Source: Phoenix dactylifera (Eukaryota > Streptophyta > Magnoliopsida > Arecales > Arecaceae). Taken from it: DNA of 64,000 nt. Made by a program: the position numbers and the translations under genes. The notes beneath the pieces are model-generated. The model made no database searches. It saw only the letters and a list, made by a program, of their open reading frames with translations, and was not told where the DNA came from. Location: NCBI RefSeq assembly GCF_009389715.1, contig NC_052399.1, positions 4,108,938-4,172,937 on the forward strand. The letters are read 5' to 3'. Shown one piece after another: positions 9,485-21,299 of the stretch (the first letter of the stretch is position 1; every line of letters begins with the position of its first letter).

Positions 9485-9489
9485 AAATG

Positions 9490-12400
9490 TATCATATATT
9501 ATGGATACAAATACGGTCCAAAATCAAAATATAATAGATTTTGAAGTACATGAGGCAGCTTTCTCTTCCCTATCCAAAGAGTATTTCTCTAATGATTGGC
9601 CACATATAAAGCTATCCAATTCGCTGCCCGTTAACCTCTTTATATATGCTTTGCCTGCAATATTATTTCACTATGGAGCATAATCCGAATATTCTGGTAG
9701 CCGCCCACCCCACCAACAGCCTTCTGTTTCGATGCACTAATCAGACGGACAATGCCACCTAGAATTTGGTGCGACAGCATTGATGTAGGGAGAGATTGGA
9801 GACCCAGCTGCTTGGGTGTAATGAAAAGATGTTCATTCATTAACATCACATGAAGAAGATGGTTACCTTGGTAGTGATATTGCTGATCATGTTCTAATAT
9901 CTAAAATATGGACAGTTCCATGTGTTAACGTACGAGGGCCGTAGCTTTCATGGGAAGGTATTGGTTACGGCTCGTTCGCTCTTGTTATTATTTTTTTATT
10001 TTTTATTTAAAAAATGATTGTAAAAAATTTAAAAATATGTTTGATACTAATATTCTTATTTTTTGAAATTATTTTTATTATTTACAGAAATTTTGAAAGT
10101 ATAAAATTTTTATTTTTAATATTTGTAAAAATTAAGACTTATATTTTTTACTACAATCTCCAACATAGACGCCGATATTGTGATCGTCACCTTCGGAGCC
10201 ATCATCAATCGCATCATCATTGCGGCTCCCATCGCCGTCACATCTCCACCATAATTAAAAGTGTGGCCGGATTAGTTCAGATTGGTTTGGTTCATACATG
10301 GAGCTGAACTGATTTGAATGAATTTTTTTAAAAGCGAACCGACTAATATCTATAAAACTTTTTGAAACTATCCCAGAAAATTAAGTTTAGTTCGGTTTAA
10401 TTAATTGGATCAATGTTCAATAGATTTGGCTAAATGAGCTAGATAAAATCTAAATATAAAAATTTATTTTATATAAAAAATAAAAAAATCTGTATATATA
10501 TATATATACACACCTACAGGTACATATATGTGCTTGTAGTTGGTTCAGTTTGGTTTAAATTAATTTTTTAAAAATTCAAATACAAACTTAATTAAATTTA
10601 TTTCGTACCAAATTAAATTTTTTTAAAAAATTAATATGAGCTGAAACAAAAAAATTTGATTTGAATTAGGTTTATGATTAAGCTTGTTTTCTACACATCC
10701 CTAAACATAATATTGTCGCCATCTTTGCCGTAACATTATGGTCATCATTGTTCTGTCTTCACTGTATTATTATTGTGATCACAATCATCGTCGCCAACAT
10801 ATTACATCTATCATCACCGCTATCACTATCACTATATTTATATTATTTTTAAATAATTAACTATACATAAACATATTTATACTTTTAAAAATTTTGAAAA
10901 ATAGAAATAAAACAATTAATTTTTTTTAAAAAAAGAAAAATATATAAGTGATGCCACATGATATCTTACGCTCTTGTGTCTCATCTTTCTGAAACATATG
11001 GTTTATTTGGGAGGTCAAATTTGGTACAGCTCTGATTTCAAGTACCCCTTGTGCACCAAATTATGGTTTAAAAAATTATCAGTCCAGACGGTCAAGCCAT
11101 CCTCCTCGCGAGGTCGATTCTCGATCCGTCCAAATGAAGAGGCGAGAAGCATTGCATGGTCCCCAAATTCCAGCTTCGGGGCCGAGGGCTAAAATCCTGC
11201 AAGAAGGCTTATGTGGGACCAGCCTAAAGTTCCTCAAGGGGCAATGAGCCACATGGGGGATGATTAGGTCTGGTCGGGTAAGCATTAGAATAAGTCCCAT
11301 GCTGGGGGGTCCCATTTCACTGTGCTCTAGCTAACCATGTGCAAAGGTGGCCATCGGGTCGGGACGAATCAGATAGAAATTGGATTGGGCACAAGTTAGG
11401 TAAAAAATTTATTGACCCAAATCCGTGATATTTAATAAATTTATCAAAAGTTCTGATCAAAATCCAATTATTTTATTAAATAGATAATTAACTCGATCTA
11501 CAATGAGTTAAATCAAATTAGACGGTAAACTAGGTTAAGCATTGTCGTCCCTAAATTTATATGAAGTTGGAAGATTCGCCTTGTTTTTCTATTATATAAA
11601 TATATTTAACAAGAGAAATCTTGACCAGATTCTAAAACATGATCACGTATCAAAAAGGCAAAAGCAGTTGATATGCAATTTGCACACTAGAAAAGCAACA
11701 TGCCAGCCTTGTATGTTTTTCTCACATGTGCTATGATTCATCCTGCCCTTTGTGTACCTTGGTTGCCCCTGTCGTGAAGTTGCAAGAACAATGTCCATTG
11801 AATCATGGAAAATACCTCATGTTTGGTTAGAATTTTCAAAAAAAATATAGAAAAATAAGTTTTCAATGGAATTAAGATTCATATATTTTATGAGAAAGAA
11901 AAAACTATATAAGATATGAGAAAGCTCAATTTTCACTTGTTAGAAATTGAGGTAATTTTTTTTCCAAAAGTATCCTTAAGCTTTTAGATAGAATGTGATA
12001 AGATTTTTTTTTTAATTAAGAGCATAATAGGTATTTTATATAATTTTTCAGAAAAAATGAATGCTCGACGAAATATAAGTCACTTTGAAATATGTCATTT
12101 TTTTACACATCAGCTTTTCAAAAAAATATTTTAATAATAAATTTTTGTTTTGGGAACCGAATTGCAGTGAAAAAATATATAAAAATACTTTAATTTTTTT
12201 TTATTTTTAATAATGGGGCATCAAATGGTAATGCAGGACCCGGAAATATGTGGAGGTGTATGATGAGAATAAGAAAACAATCCTAGGTTATAGTGCACCA
12301 TGTAATGGCAGTCTAAACGCTAGATCATCAAGTCTCCCGGCCATGCATGCATGCATGCGGTCATTCTTTCGGCAACGATATACATCTTCTGGAGACATGG

Positions 12401-13439
12401 GCCGAGAAAAAGGATCAACTAAGGCTGTGCAAGGCGTTAAATATTTAACAACCACACTTTTCGTCCAGCCGTCGCATGCAGACCCACGTGGCCTCTCAGT
12501 ACTATACTGATTAATTAGCACATGATATCCGAATGGAAGAGCACATGAGCCTGCAATTATTTTCGGGCCACAGAAAGAACCGCGCCGACCTTGCAAATAT
12601 ATAAATCACGAGAATAAGGTGACTCATCCTCGCCGTTAGTTCGACGTTTGCTCGCTAATGGCCCAGTTTACTTGCGTCCGCCTACAAATTGTTGTTTAAT
12701 ATCTCAACCATGTGATTAGTTCCACACTCACCCAGGGTTATGGTAGTCCGATCGGCTCGCAACTGCGAAAAATTCCGACGGACTAAGAGGAATCACAACC
12801 GTAGGATGAGCGAGTTTAGAAATCAGAAGGTGGAAGGGAATCTGATCCAGGATAAGGTGCATGATATATCGAGATAATTTAAAGGGTAACATGATGACGG
12901 AGCTCTCGGACTGGTGAATCAGGGTGTCGTGGTTTCTGATACCTCCTGCCCCATCCCCATGTGACGCCTCGGAGCTCTCGTCCCCGACCGCGAGGTTAAA
13001 ACCGTCATCTCGTAAATCGAGGAATATCGCGGTAACCTGCTATTTTAGGCGGCAAACTTGAACCGATGAAAAGCTGCCACATGCCTACGAGTTCTATCAG
13101 AGGAAGGGAGATCTAGTGGAGGTGATTGGGTGGATTTTATAAAAAGGCAAAGGTATTCGACCATCCATTTTTAGAGAAAGTCCGGCGGATATTACAAGAG
13201 TGTGACGTCTTTCAGATTGTACATATATTTTGAAATACGAACGGAGCTGCTAATTGAATCGTCTTCCTTGCTGCTCATCATTCTAAAGAGATTCTCTGGA
13301 CTCACTTTGTATCCCTTTCTCCACTTGTGTGGAGTATTTTGTCCCTTGACACAGTAAGTAATGCTCATGCAAGATTAGTATGAGCTGCAGATAAAATAAA
13401 TAAAAAATATTTAAATAAATAAAAAGGCTTTATGAGATC
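9490..13439. other. AT-rich intergenic DNA with decayed repeats
   Basis: No gene was recognised. About 10255-10700 holds a degenerate dispersed repeat with words such as TTGGTTTGGTTCATA and GAACTGATTTGAAT; a related copy is at about 22085-22500. 11345-11540 resembles another AT-rich element beginning near GGGTCGGGACGAATC. A CATGCATGCATGCATGC tract lies at about 12342-12358. The remainder is mixed AT-rich sequence with stop codons in all frames. Confidence 0.4.
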
Positions 13440-14600
13440 ATATAAAAGGTCGAGGGTTTTTTTGGTAAAAACAGCAAATTATATAGCCCTAATGTGAGTA
13501 CATCCTGCCAGATCACGAGAAAGTAAAGAGTACAAAAAGGAGGGAATATCTCCTATAGATGTCCAGAGGAACTCCCCGGAATGCCGGGCGACAAAGGAGG
13601 TGACCCAGTCTGCTGTCCTGTTCGCCTTTCAAAATACGTGTACTGCCTAAAAACCATCCAACTTCTGAACCAATCTCTGAATCTCTCTAATGAGGGAATA
13701 GCCATCACCATATCTATCCACACCTCGGGTCCAGTTAATCACCACAGAAGAATCTCCCTCAAGAAGCACCCGCTCGGCACCGAGGACCCTCCTCGCATAT
13801 GACAACCCCTCCTATGTAGCCCGAAGCTCTGCCCCTACAACTGTGAGTCCCGGCGTGCGCTGACCCCTGGCTGCCACCAGCCTGCCCCAGGAATCTTTGA
13901 TCACAAATCCAACACCCCTAGATACACCATCCACCGACATGCTTCCGTCGAAATTCACTTTGAGATGATCAAGAAGTGGGGGCACCCAAGAAACAAAAGC
14001 GAACCTGGGCGTTGTGACAGCGGATTAAGTGCTCCAGATGTTCCTGGCCATCTCAGCAGTGAACAACATGGATGCTGCAGTAACCATCCCCGACTGCAGT
14101 ATAGTTCTATCAACCACATCCTCGGAGACAGCCTCCTACCCTCAAATATGCCAACATTCCTGTCCAACCAAATTTGGGGCTCCGAATAGATACTCTCAAT
14201 AAAAGAATCAGGTCCTATGTTGACTCCACCGACTGGGGCAAGGGAGCCGGTGATCTGCTCCATATCTTTCTCACCATAGGGCACTACAAAAGAACATGAT
14301 CAATGGTTTCCTCCATCTTCGTGCACACCACACAGCACTACGTGACCCGCACTCCTTGCCGAGCTAGCAAACTTTTGGTCGGTAGGCATCTCCATGCCAC
14401 CTTTTCAGATGAAAAGCGCCACACATGGATGAATCTGCATCCTCCAAATCTATCCTCCCTCAATCTATCGGGTTGACTCCCTACTGAAAAGAGGAAGAAG
14501 ATCCCTGACTCGTACCCACGTCCGGCCCGATGTCCTCCACACTAGTCTGTCAGACTCCTCCCGAGATGGAACCGGTAGACTCCTCCCGACGGTCTTCAGA
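13440..14600 (-). pseudogene. 5'-truncated LINE: RT zinc finger and RNase H
   Basis: Read on the minus strand, about 14400-14230 gives CTKMEETIDHVLL, a stop, then CPMVRKIW, the zf-RVT signature downstream of LINE reverse transcriptases. About 13967-13570 gives an RNase H with all four acidic positions visible: VNFDGSMSVDG, VGAELRAT, LLEGDSSVVINW and ANRTADWVTSFVARHSG. At least three in-frame stops interrupt it. The 3' terminus lies near 13440, where the plus strand has GGTTTTTTTGG; the boundary is approximate. It is a different copy, in opposite orientation, from the relic at 2200-3008. Confidence 0.8.
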
Positions 14601-14835
14601 TACGGCATCTGCCGGTGGTGGAATAATTAGGAGGATTTACACTATTACTTATTAGTTCAGGCTTTAGTGTCATTTACGACATTTTCTACAAATCGGAGGG
14701 CCTTTGCTATAGAGAGCATCCATTTAAGCTCCTCACCGTTCGACCCATCCATCCATCGCTCTCGCCTCGTCGCTTCATCCTTGTGTTCTTCTCTCTCTCT
14801 CTCCGTCTCTGGGTGGATCCGTCCACGAGGCCAGA
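14601..14835 (+). promoter_or_regulatory. Promoter and 5' UTR of the DUF642 gene
   Basis: Short space between the LINE relic and the start codon. CTATAGAGAG at 14708 is a weak TATA-like site. A CT-rich stretch (about 14785-14812), typical of plant leaders, precedes the ATG. No other element was identified. Confidence 0.35.
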
Positions 14836-17800
14836 ATGCTGGGCTTCGTGGCGCCGCCGCTCTTCCTCCTTTGTGCCATCTCCCCGATGGCCGTGGCCTT
14901 CACCGACGGTGAGATCTCCCGGCGACGCCACTTATAGATGCTATAATATTATTCTTTTATATTCGAGTTAAGTAATTCTTTATTTTCTTCGACCTTGAGG
15001 GAAGAAATTCTAGCTATCAGTACTCCTTATTTTTGGCGAGACAGTTACACTCCTACCTCGATCCTACCTTGGAGTTGTTCCATATTTTTTCCCTCTAGCA
15101 CATAATTTCTCCCGGTGATGTTGAAAGGAAAGGTTTTTATTTATTTGTTAACATCGTATTCGTATGAAAGTGGGAATGAACTATTGAAGTCCAGCATGCT
15201 TGAGTCCACTGCACATCAGTCTTCTTAGCATTGTTTACCCTCTTGTTTTAGAGATGAATCTTGATTGGATTCTCACCATAGCTTTTCCTTCCATGGTCCC
15301 TGTTGTAAGGTGCTTGGATCGAGTCGAGGTTCACTTTGTGGCAACTTCTTGTTCGAACAAAAAGAGGACGAAGATCCAGGGGTTAAGCAACGTAATTGAT
15401 CACCTACAGGATGGATCTCTCATTTGTAGCTCTTAGCGAATTAGTTATTGGGAAATAGAGCAAAAAAAAAAGGGTGAGGGCAGAGTTGGAAGGCTGCGGA
15501 GTATTTATTACTTCTTTCCTCATGCATGCAGCAGGGACGGACGAGAGGGTAGGTGGCAATGAACTCCTATGCCGGAGGCAGAGTAAATGACCAAGCTCTC
15601 CAGAGGAAGATCTCTCCTTGTGATTCGCCTGCTTTAATTATTCTGGCAACAACCGTGATTATTGCATGTGGTTCTGAACAATTGATGAACGAGCACATGC
15701 ATGAAACCCACATGCGGCCGTCAGGATTTTCGTTAACTAGATGAAATTGTTCCATGGAAGACTGCTTAGCAATAGTAATTAAGTGAACTCCGATTTAGTC
15801 AATCCCACGAACAAAGCTTAGTAGTCATAGTGGTGCGATATAGGGTCGTGCACCACACCAATCATCTCATCTTCTTCCCGTGGCTTCATTCATCCTGCAC
15901 TCATCTCGATGATTGGTCCACGGGAAGAAGACGAGTTGATTGGTGTGGTGCACGGCCATATAGGACGTATGTTTATGCTTGACTGATCATTTGGCACTCG
16001 TTGGCTGGTCAAGATTCGTGCATATAATTTCTTAGCGCTCCATAAATTAATTATATATTTAGTTTTAATAATTAATACACCCATGTGCGGCATTCAGGCT
16101 TCCATGTATAGCCATGCACGGGACATTTGTCCTATCATGCATAGGTGTATTTTCTAAGGATGAGATGCATCAGAATCATGGGTCGAGGTTGCATCTTTCG
16201 ATCATCCACTAGTTTCTTTGAGATCCATGCAGGCAGATAAATGATGAAATTTAGAGTGCTTTGAGAGTTGTGCGATGGGTGATCTGATGGTGATCTGATG
16301 CAGGCATACGACCCCAACTCTACTATCATCGACCAAGCCAATCGCCGTGTTTGCATTTTGTAATTAATGACATGGTTTGCATGTTAAGACGAATGCTACA
16401 ACATTTAGTACACCATGATAGATATATAGCTTTTGAGACCCTGGCGGAACTACATTCCCCTATTTTAGCGGACCTTGGTCGTTCTTCCACAATTTTCTGA
16501 TGCAGAAGTAGTGAGAAACCTGGAATGCCGAAACATGGCCACACACGGCAAGCATGGCTGGCAGCAGGTCTTCTGGGTCCAAATGAGTCAAAAGGCAGAG
16601 TTGGTGCTGCCTCACAGATTCCAGACACATCACATGCCCACCCCTTCCGATGAGCTTAATAAATTCGTTTAATTTAGAAGACCAAGTATTCACTAATAAA
16701 ATCGGCAATATATATGCAGGGTTGCTGCCCAACGGTAACTTCGAGCTGGGCCCGGCGTCGTCGAAGCTAAGGGGAACGGAGGTGATCGGCCGGAACGCCA
16801 TACCCCGATGGGAGATCTCGGGCACGGTAGAGTACATACCATGGGGCCACAAGCAAGGGGACATGCTGCTGGTGGTCCCCGAGGGGTCGTACGCCGTCCG
16901 ATTGGGGAACGAGGCCTCCATCAAGCAGCGGATCAAGGTGACGAGAGGGGTGCGGTACTCGCTGACGTTCAGCGCCGCCCGGACGTGCGCGCAGGACGAA
17001 CGGCTCAACGTCTCGGTGGCGCCGGAGTCCGGCGTCGTCCCCATGCAGACCATGTACAGCAGCAATGGCTGGGACTCTTACGCCTGGGCCTGGAACGCCA
17101 AGTCCGACGTCGCCGAGGTTGTCATCCACAACCCCGGCGTTGAGGAGGACCCGGCCTGTGGACCGCTCATCGACTCCGTGGCCGTCAAGGCGCTGCACCC
17201 GCCCAGCAGGACCAACAGTAAGGCTCCCCCTCACCATCCCAGAAATTATATCCTACCACCTGGCGATGCACCACACCGATCACAGCCACTTGTTTATGTG
17301 GACCTCAATTCACAAAGCGCTTCTCTCGGTGCACGGCCAGAAACCAGCAGCTGTGATTTATACCATAGTATATACATATAAATATTTTTTTGCTAAAACA
17401 AGTATTTTATATATTAATACGGATACACTCAATAAAATCAGAAAACAATAAGTCATGAAGTGCCTTAGGCAACTCTCTCTCTTCAGCCCATTGATGCCTT
17501 CGGAGTGGCAGACCACATAAGCAACCAGCCTCGTTGGCCTCTTTCAACATATATTTGGCTTGTCATAGCATATACTTTCTCAACTAAAAGAGTAGCTATA
17601 TATATATATACACTCAATGTACATATGCAAACTTTTTGATCTTATGCGGCATGCATTGCGTAAAATCCGGCAGAGAACCTGCTGAAGAACGGGGACTTTG
17701 AGGAAGGGCCCTACATCCTCCCCAACACCACGTGGGGGGTCCTCATTCCCCCGACCACGGAGGACGACCACTCCCCACTCCCCGGCTGGATGGTAGACTC

Positions 17801-18218
17801 CCCCAAGGCGGTCAAGTACCTGGACTCCGCTCACTTCTTCGTCCCCCACGGCCGCCGCGCCGTCGAGCTCCTCGCCGGCAAGGAGAGCGCCCTCGCACAG
17901 GAGGTCCGCACCGTCCCCGGCCGCGCCTACGCCCTCGCCTTCTCCGTCGGCGACGCCTCCAACGCCTGCGAGGGCAGCATGATCGTCGAGGCCTTCGCCG
18001 GCGAGCACACCGTCAAGGTCCCCTACGAGTCCAAGGGCGCCGGCGGGGCCAAGCGCGCCGTGCTCCGCTTCCGGGCGAGCAAGGCCCGCACCCGCATCGT
18101 CTTCTTGAGCTCCAACTACAGCACCCGGCGCGACGACCTCAGCTCGCTCTGCGGGCCCGTGCTCGACGACGTCGCGCTGGTCAGCATCCGCAACCCCAAG
18201 GGCGTCACGAAACGTTAA
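14836..18218 (+). CDS. Secreted DUF642 cell-wall protein (three exons)
   Basis: Exons 14836-14908, 16720-17217 and 17674-18218 join in frame (phases 1 and 1, GT/AG at both introns) to give 371 residues, the usual family length. Residues 1-21 are a signal peptide (MLGFVAPPLFLLCAIS...AVA). The mature protein starts near FTDGLLPNGNFE. Two tandem galactose-binding-like DUF642 modules follow. The first is about 25-185, with LLPNGNFELGP, RTCAQDE and DPACGPLIDSVAVK. The second is about 193-365, with NLLKNGDFEEGPY, NACEGSM and SLCGPVLDDVAL. Paired cysteines in each module fit extracellular disulfides. DUF642 proteins are plant-specific apoplastic proteins linked in the literature to cell-wall binding and pectin methylesterase activity. 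Function in this species is inferred. Exon 1 ends just after the signal peptide. Exons 2 and 3 are strongly GC-rich, unlike the introns. Confidence 0.95.
15837..15963. repeat. Near-perfect inverted repeat (hairpin) in DUF642 intron 1
   Basis: Left arm 15837-15883 and right arm 15918-15963 are separated by a 34-nt loop. Starting at CGTGCACCACACCAATCA, 35 of 37 bases pair with the right arm, with one T:T and one A:C mismatch; pairing continues imperfectly into TATAG/CTATA. The loop contains GATGATTGGT, which could also pair with ACCAATCATC of the left arm. The repeat would be transcribed within the DUF642 pre-mRNA. No known plant miRNA seed was recognised in it. Confidence 0.85.
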
Positions 18219-18973
18219 TATTCACGAACAAACAAGCCTCGATCATCCAAGGCATGAATAGAATTGCACTTGCTTTGCAATTCCATTGATGTGCGGCCAC
18301 CGTTTGTTGCCAGAGTAATACTATTGTTGTTATTATTATTATTTTTGATGATCGGTATTCTCCATGGTTCATTCAAGGGAAATAGAAAAATCTTGCTGGA
18401 GGTGTCCTCATAGATTGGCCTCGTACGGCTTCCATTATATCATACATATCTAAAAATGAAGCTTCAAATTTGTGCCGAATTTTTCTATGGATGCTAGAAT
18501 TAATATGCTAGAATATCATTAAAATTTATTGCTTAATGTATAATAGATATTTATGACATAAATATTAACATGCTCGGCGACCCCCATAAAAGTTTGTTGC
18601 TTAAAATGTGAAAAAAAAATAGTTTGATATTGTATTTTAAGGACAATCAAAAAAAGAAAAAAATTGTACCATTCTTACACGATTAGTATTTTGGATGCCA
18701 ATATTAATTATGAAAGTTTATGCAAAATTTATTATTTAATATGCAATAGATATTTAGTTATTAAAGCTTTCTTTCTTTTATAATTATTATATTGCTATTT
18801 TATATTTATAAAATAATTAAAAAAAAGAAAAAAAATATGTTTCACACAACGTACATGATGCATGCTAGTGTTGATCTAAATAGCGAGCATATTGCTTACC
18901 ATAGAAAGTATTGAAGGTCTTAATCATAATTTGGGTTCATCAAAAGGATTCGTCTAGGGGCCTCCCTGACACA
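18219..18973. other. 3' flank of the DUF642 gene
   Basis: The 3' UTR probably ends within about 200 bases of the stop codon; TTATTATTATTATTTTTG near 18330 is AT-rich. The rest is AT-rich sequence with two loosely related stretches (about 18505-18600 and 18690-18780, both containing TGCTTAATGTATAATAGATATTT-like words). No gene was recognised. Confidence 0.4.
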
Positions 18974-19572
18974 TGTTGTGTTCCGCCATGGTTTTTTCCT
19001 CTTTTTTTTTCCTTCAAAGAGAAAAAAATGCAACAGGCCACATATCCTGGTAGACTTGCCACCCCATGTCTTTTTCCTTTCTTTATTTGCCTATAGCGTA
19101 AAGATCTGTGCTTTATAATGAGGAGGCCAAAACCTTTTCTTCCGAAGGCCTTTTTGTGAGACAAAACTATGAGGGTGTGCCTAGCGCCAAGGACATGGTT
19201 AACGGTCCTCAGAGCAGACAATACCTCGGGAGGTACGCAGTCGTTTTCTCTGTTCCGAATCCGGTTGGGACTGTGCTGTTGCGGGCAAAAATCCGCAACA
19301 GATGGCGCGCTAGGTAAGGGCCCGCCCATGAGCAGAAACTCTCTCTGAGACTGGGGGGCTATGTGCGCACATGACCTTTCCGCTGGGGGGCTGTGTTGTG
19401 GGTGTAGTTTTCGAATTTAGTTCCATACCGGCCGAATAGCGGAAAGGTCTGTGTCTTATAATGAGGAGGCCAAAATCTTTTCTTCCGAAGATCTTTTTGT
19501 GGAACAAAATCGTGAAGGTGTGCGTAGCCCCAAGGGCGTGGTTAATGGCCTCTAAAGCGGACACCCGCAACA
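18974..19572 (+). mobile_element. TRIM-like miniature LTR retroelement remnant
   Basis: Two terminal repeats both start TGTTGTG and end CCGCAACA: 18974-19300 and 19394-19572. They share about 110 bp around TTATAATGAGGAGGCCAAAA, followed by CTTCCGAAG and GGTTAA. Between them lie only 93 bases. These start with a primer-site-like GATGGCGCGCTAGGTAAGG at 19301 and end with the purine run CGCTGGGGGG at 19381-19390. There is no coding capacity. The repeats differ in length: the first has an extra T/A-rich stretch and the second lacks sequence near its end. No matching target duplication is seen (ACACA against GTGCG). This is either an old TRIM or a rearranged relic of a larger element. Confidence 0.6.
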
Positions 19573-20639
19573 GTGCGCAACTCAAAAAAAAGAGTGAGAC
19601 ATTTCTCAAGACGGACAAGGGTCATATGGGCTGATAATAATATTGTTGCGATGTATTAAAATCCATAATTTAGGAAAAAAAGTTTGCAGCATGTCATGTG
19701 TCGTGTTAGAGTTATCGCCACTATTTATTTGCCACTATTTAACAGCATGAAGAGGGCTTGGTGCTCCCACATGATGAAGCTGCATGGTTGACATGATGTG
19801 ATGTACATCATCCGTATGATTCGATTCAGCGTGCAGGTGGATTTTTAACCCAGAGGCCGTGAGTGGTTTATTTATTTATTTTTTTTTTTCGCTTGAATGC
19901 CCATCTAAAAGTTTAATTTTGTGTGAATATTTTTTTAAATTTATATCTGTTTCTGTATCCTCATAAAATACTATTTTTGCACAAATACTTCTAATATAAC
20001 GTTTCTTCTAACACCATTAATAAAAATTATATTTATTTTAATTAAAAATAAAATAAAATTTTAAAATTACTTTTGTGTCTTCTATTATGATTGTATTACA
20101 AATGTTTCTTTTTGTACATCTACCATTAAGGATATTTTAGTTATTTTAATTTGAAACCGTTAATTTTTTTAACGGCATTAGATGATATGGGTACATATGC
20201 AAAAACAAGAATAAAAAAAGAAAAAATAACAAAATGAGTGTTTTATGAGGGTATACATGCAAATATCATTTTTAGAAGGATATTTATGTAAAATTTGATA
20301 TTTAAAAGAATTTTTATGTAAAAAAAATTCTTAAAAATAACATAGCTACATATTTTCAAACGGGCAAGTGTCATATGAGCAAATATTAAGTATACCGTGA
20401 TGTCATCAAAATTCGTACCTTATAAAAAGTTGGATAACCTTAAATATAGGATGCATGTTATCTTGCTATCAAGGGAAAAGAGACAAAAGTCAGCATCCCA
20501 CCCTTATCCGAGCATGGTTAGATACTCAACTTCGGATCAACAGGGAGGGGCGATGGTCAATATCTTTCCAATAGCCTCATAATCCTCATTTATGATAGAG
20601 AATGGTGGCGAGATATGACTTACCTACCTTTATATAAAA

Positions 20640-20790
20640 AAATATAAAAAATATAAATAAATTTATTTTATTCTATTAGTTTAAGTTTTCGAGATAGATG
20701 GTAATTTTAATATGGTATTAGAGCAGAGGTCTTGAATTTTTGAGCTTAAGCTTATGAGACAAATGGTGATTTTAACATTTTAGAGACTCA
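20640..20790 (+). mobile_element. Relic of an LTR end with tRNA-iMet-type primer site
   Basis: TGGTATTAGAGCAGAGGT at 20713-20730 closely resembles the TGGTATCAGAGC primer-binding site found after many copia and TRIM 5' LTRs. Before and after it are two similar segments (GTTTTCGAGATAGATGGTAA and GCTTATGAGACAAATGGTGA), as if the LTR end were duplicated. Nothing else of the element is recognisable. Confidence 0.45.
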
Positions 20791-21255
20791 GATCTATTTA
20801 TGCCTTTTTTTTTTTTTTTTTTTTGAAACATGCACAATTTTCTGTGCTGCCTGTTGATTTCTAATCAAGCATTGTTTCCCTACTTTTTTCTCTACCTTTT
20901 TTTTTTATTCTATCATGCAGATATAGAGGGGTTGTTGCCAAAAAAAAGCAGCATTCCTCTTCCCATATCATTTTCATGACAAGTAGAAAAGAGAAATAAC
21001 AGGGTTGACAGGGTAAGATCAGGAGGGAACACGGTTCAGAGGGACCCACAGTTTTTCTTCTCATTGTTTCCTCTCTTGCGCGATTGGAGAAAATAAAAAA
21101 AAATATATTTTTTCTTAAAAAATAAAACAACATTTTGCTAGGCAAGAAAAATTAGTTCGAGTTTAGAAATAAAATAAAAGTTGCTATTTTTTTCCTGCAG
21201 AAAAAAATAAAATTCTATGCCTTCTTTTAAATAGTAGGACATTCAATTTTGCGGG

Positions 21256-21258
<3 letters not shown>

Positions 21259-21298
<40 letters not shown>
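21259..21298. repeat. (TA)n microsatellite
   Basis: About 19-20 uninterrupted TA units in AT-rich DNA. Confidence 0.95.

Positions 21299-21299
<1 letters not shown>

Larger units (their letters stand above)
3381..9489 (+). mobile_element. Young non-autonomous Ty3/gypsy (Tat-like) LTR retrotransposon
   Basis: A complete element bounded by two nearly identical LTRs (3386-4270 and 8599-9484). Each begins TGTT and ends AACA. It is flanked by a perfect 5-bp target duplication AAATG at 3381-3385 and 9485-9489. A primer-binding site lies just inside the 5' LTR and a purine tract just before the 3' LTR. Inside are gag, then an integrase fragment, then two tandem-repeat arrays. Protease, reverse transcriptase and RNase H are missing. 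My base-by-base comparison of the LTRs found three substitutions and one single-base indel, so insertion was recent. A recent insertion without RT must have been mobilised by proteins from another copy. The Tat-clade placement rests on the look of gag and integrase and on tandem arrays between pol and the 3' LTR; it is inferred. Confidence 0.95.

Noticed and set aside
16767-17237. Minus-strand frame opposite DUF642 exon 2, and similar mirror frames opposite exon 3
   Set aside because: These are shadow frames of GC-rich coding exons with no independent support.
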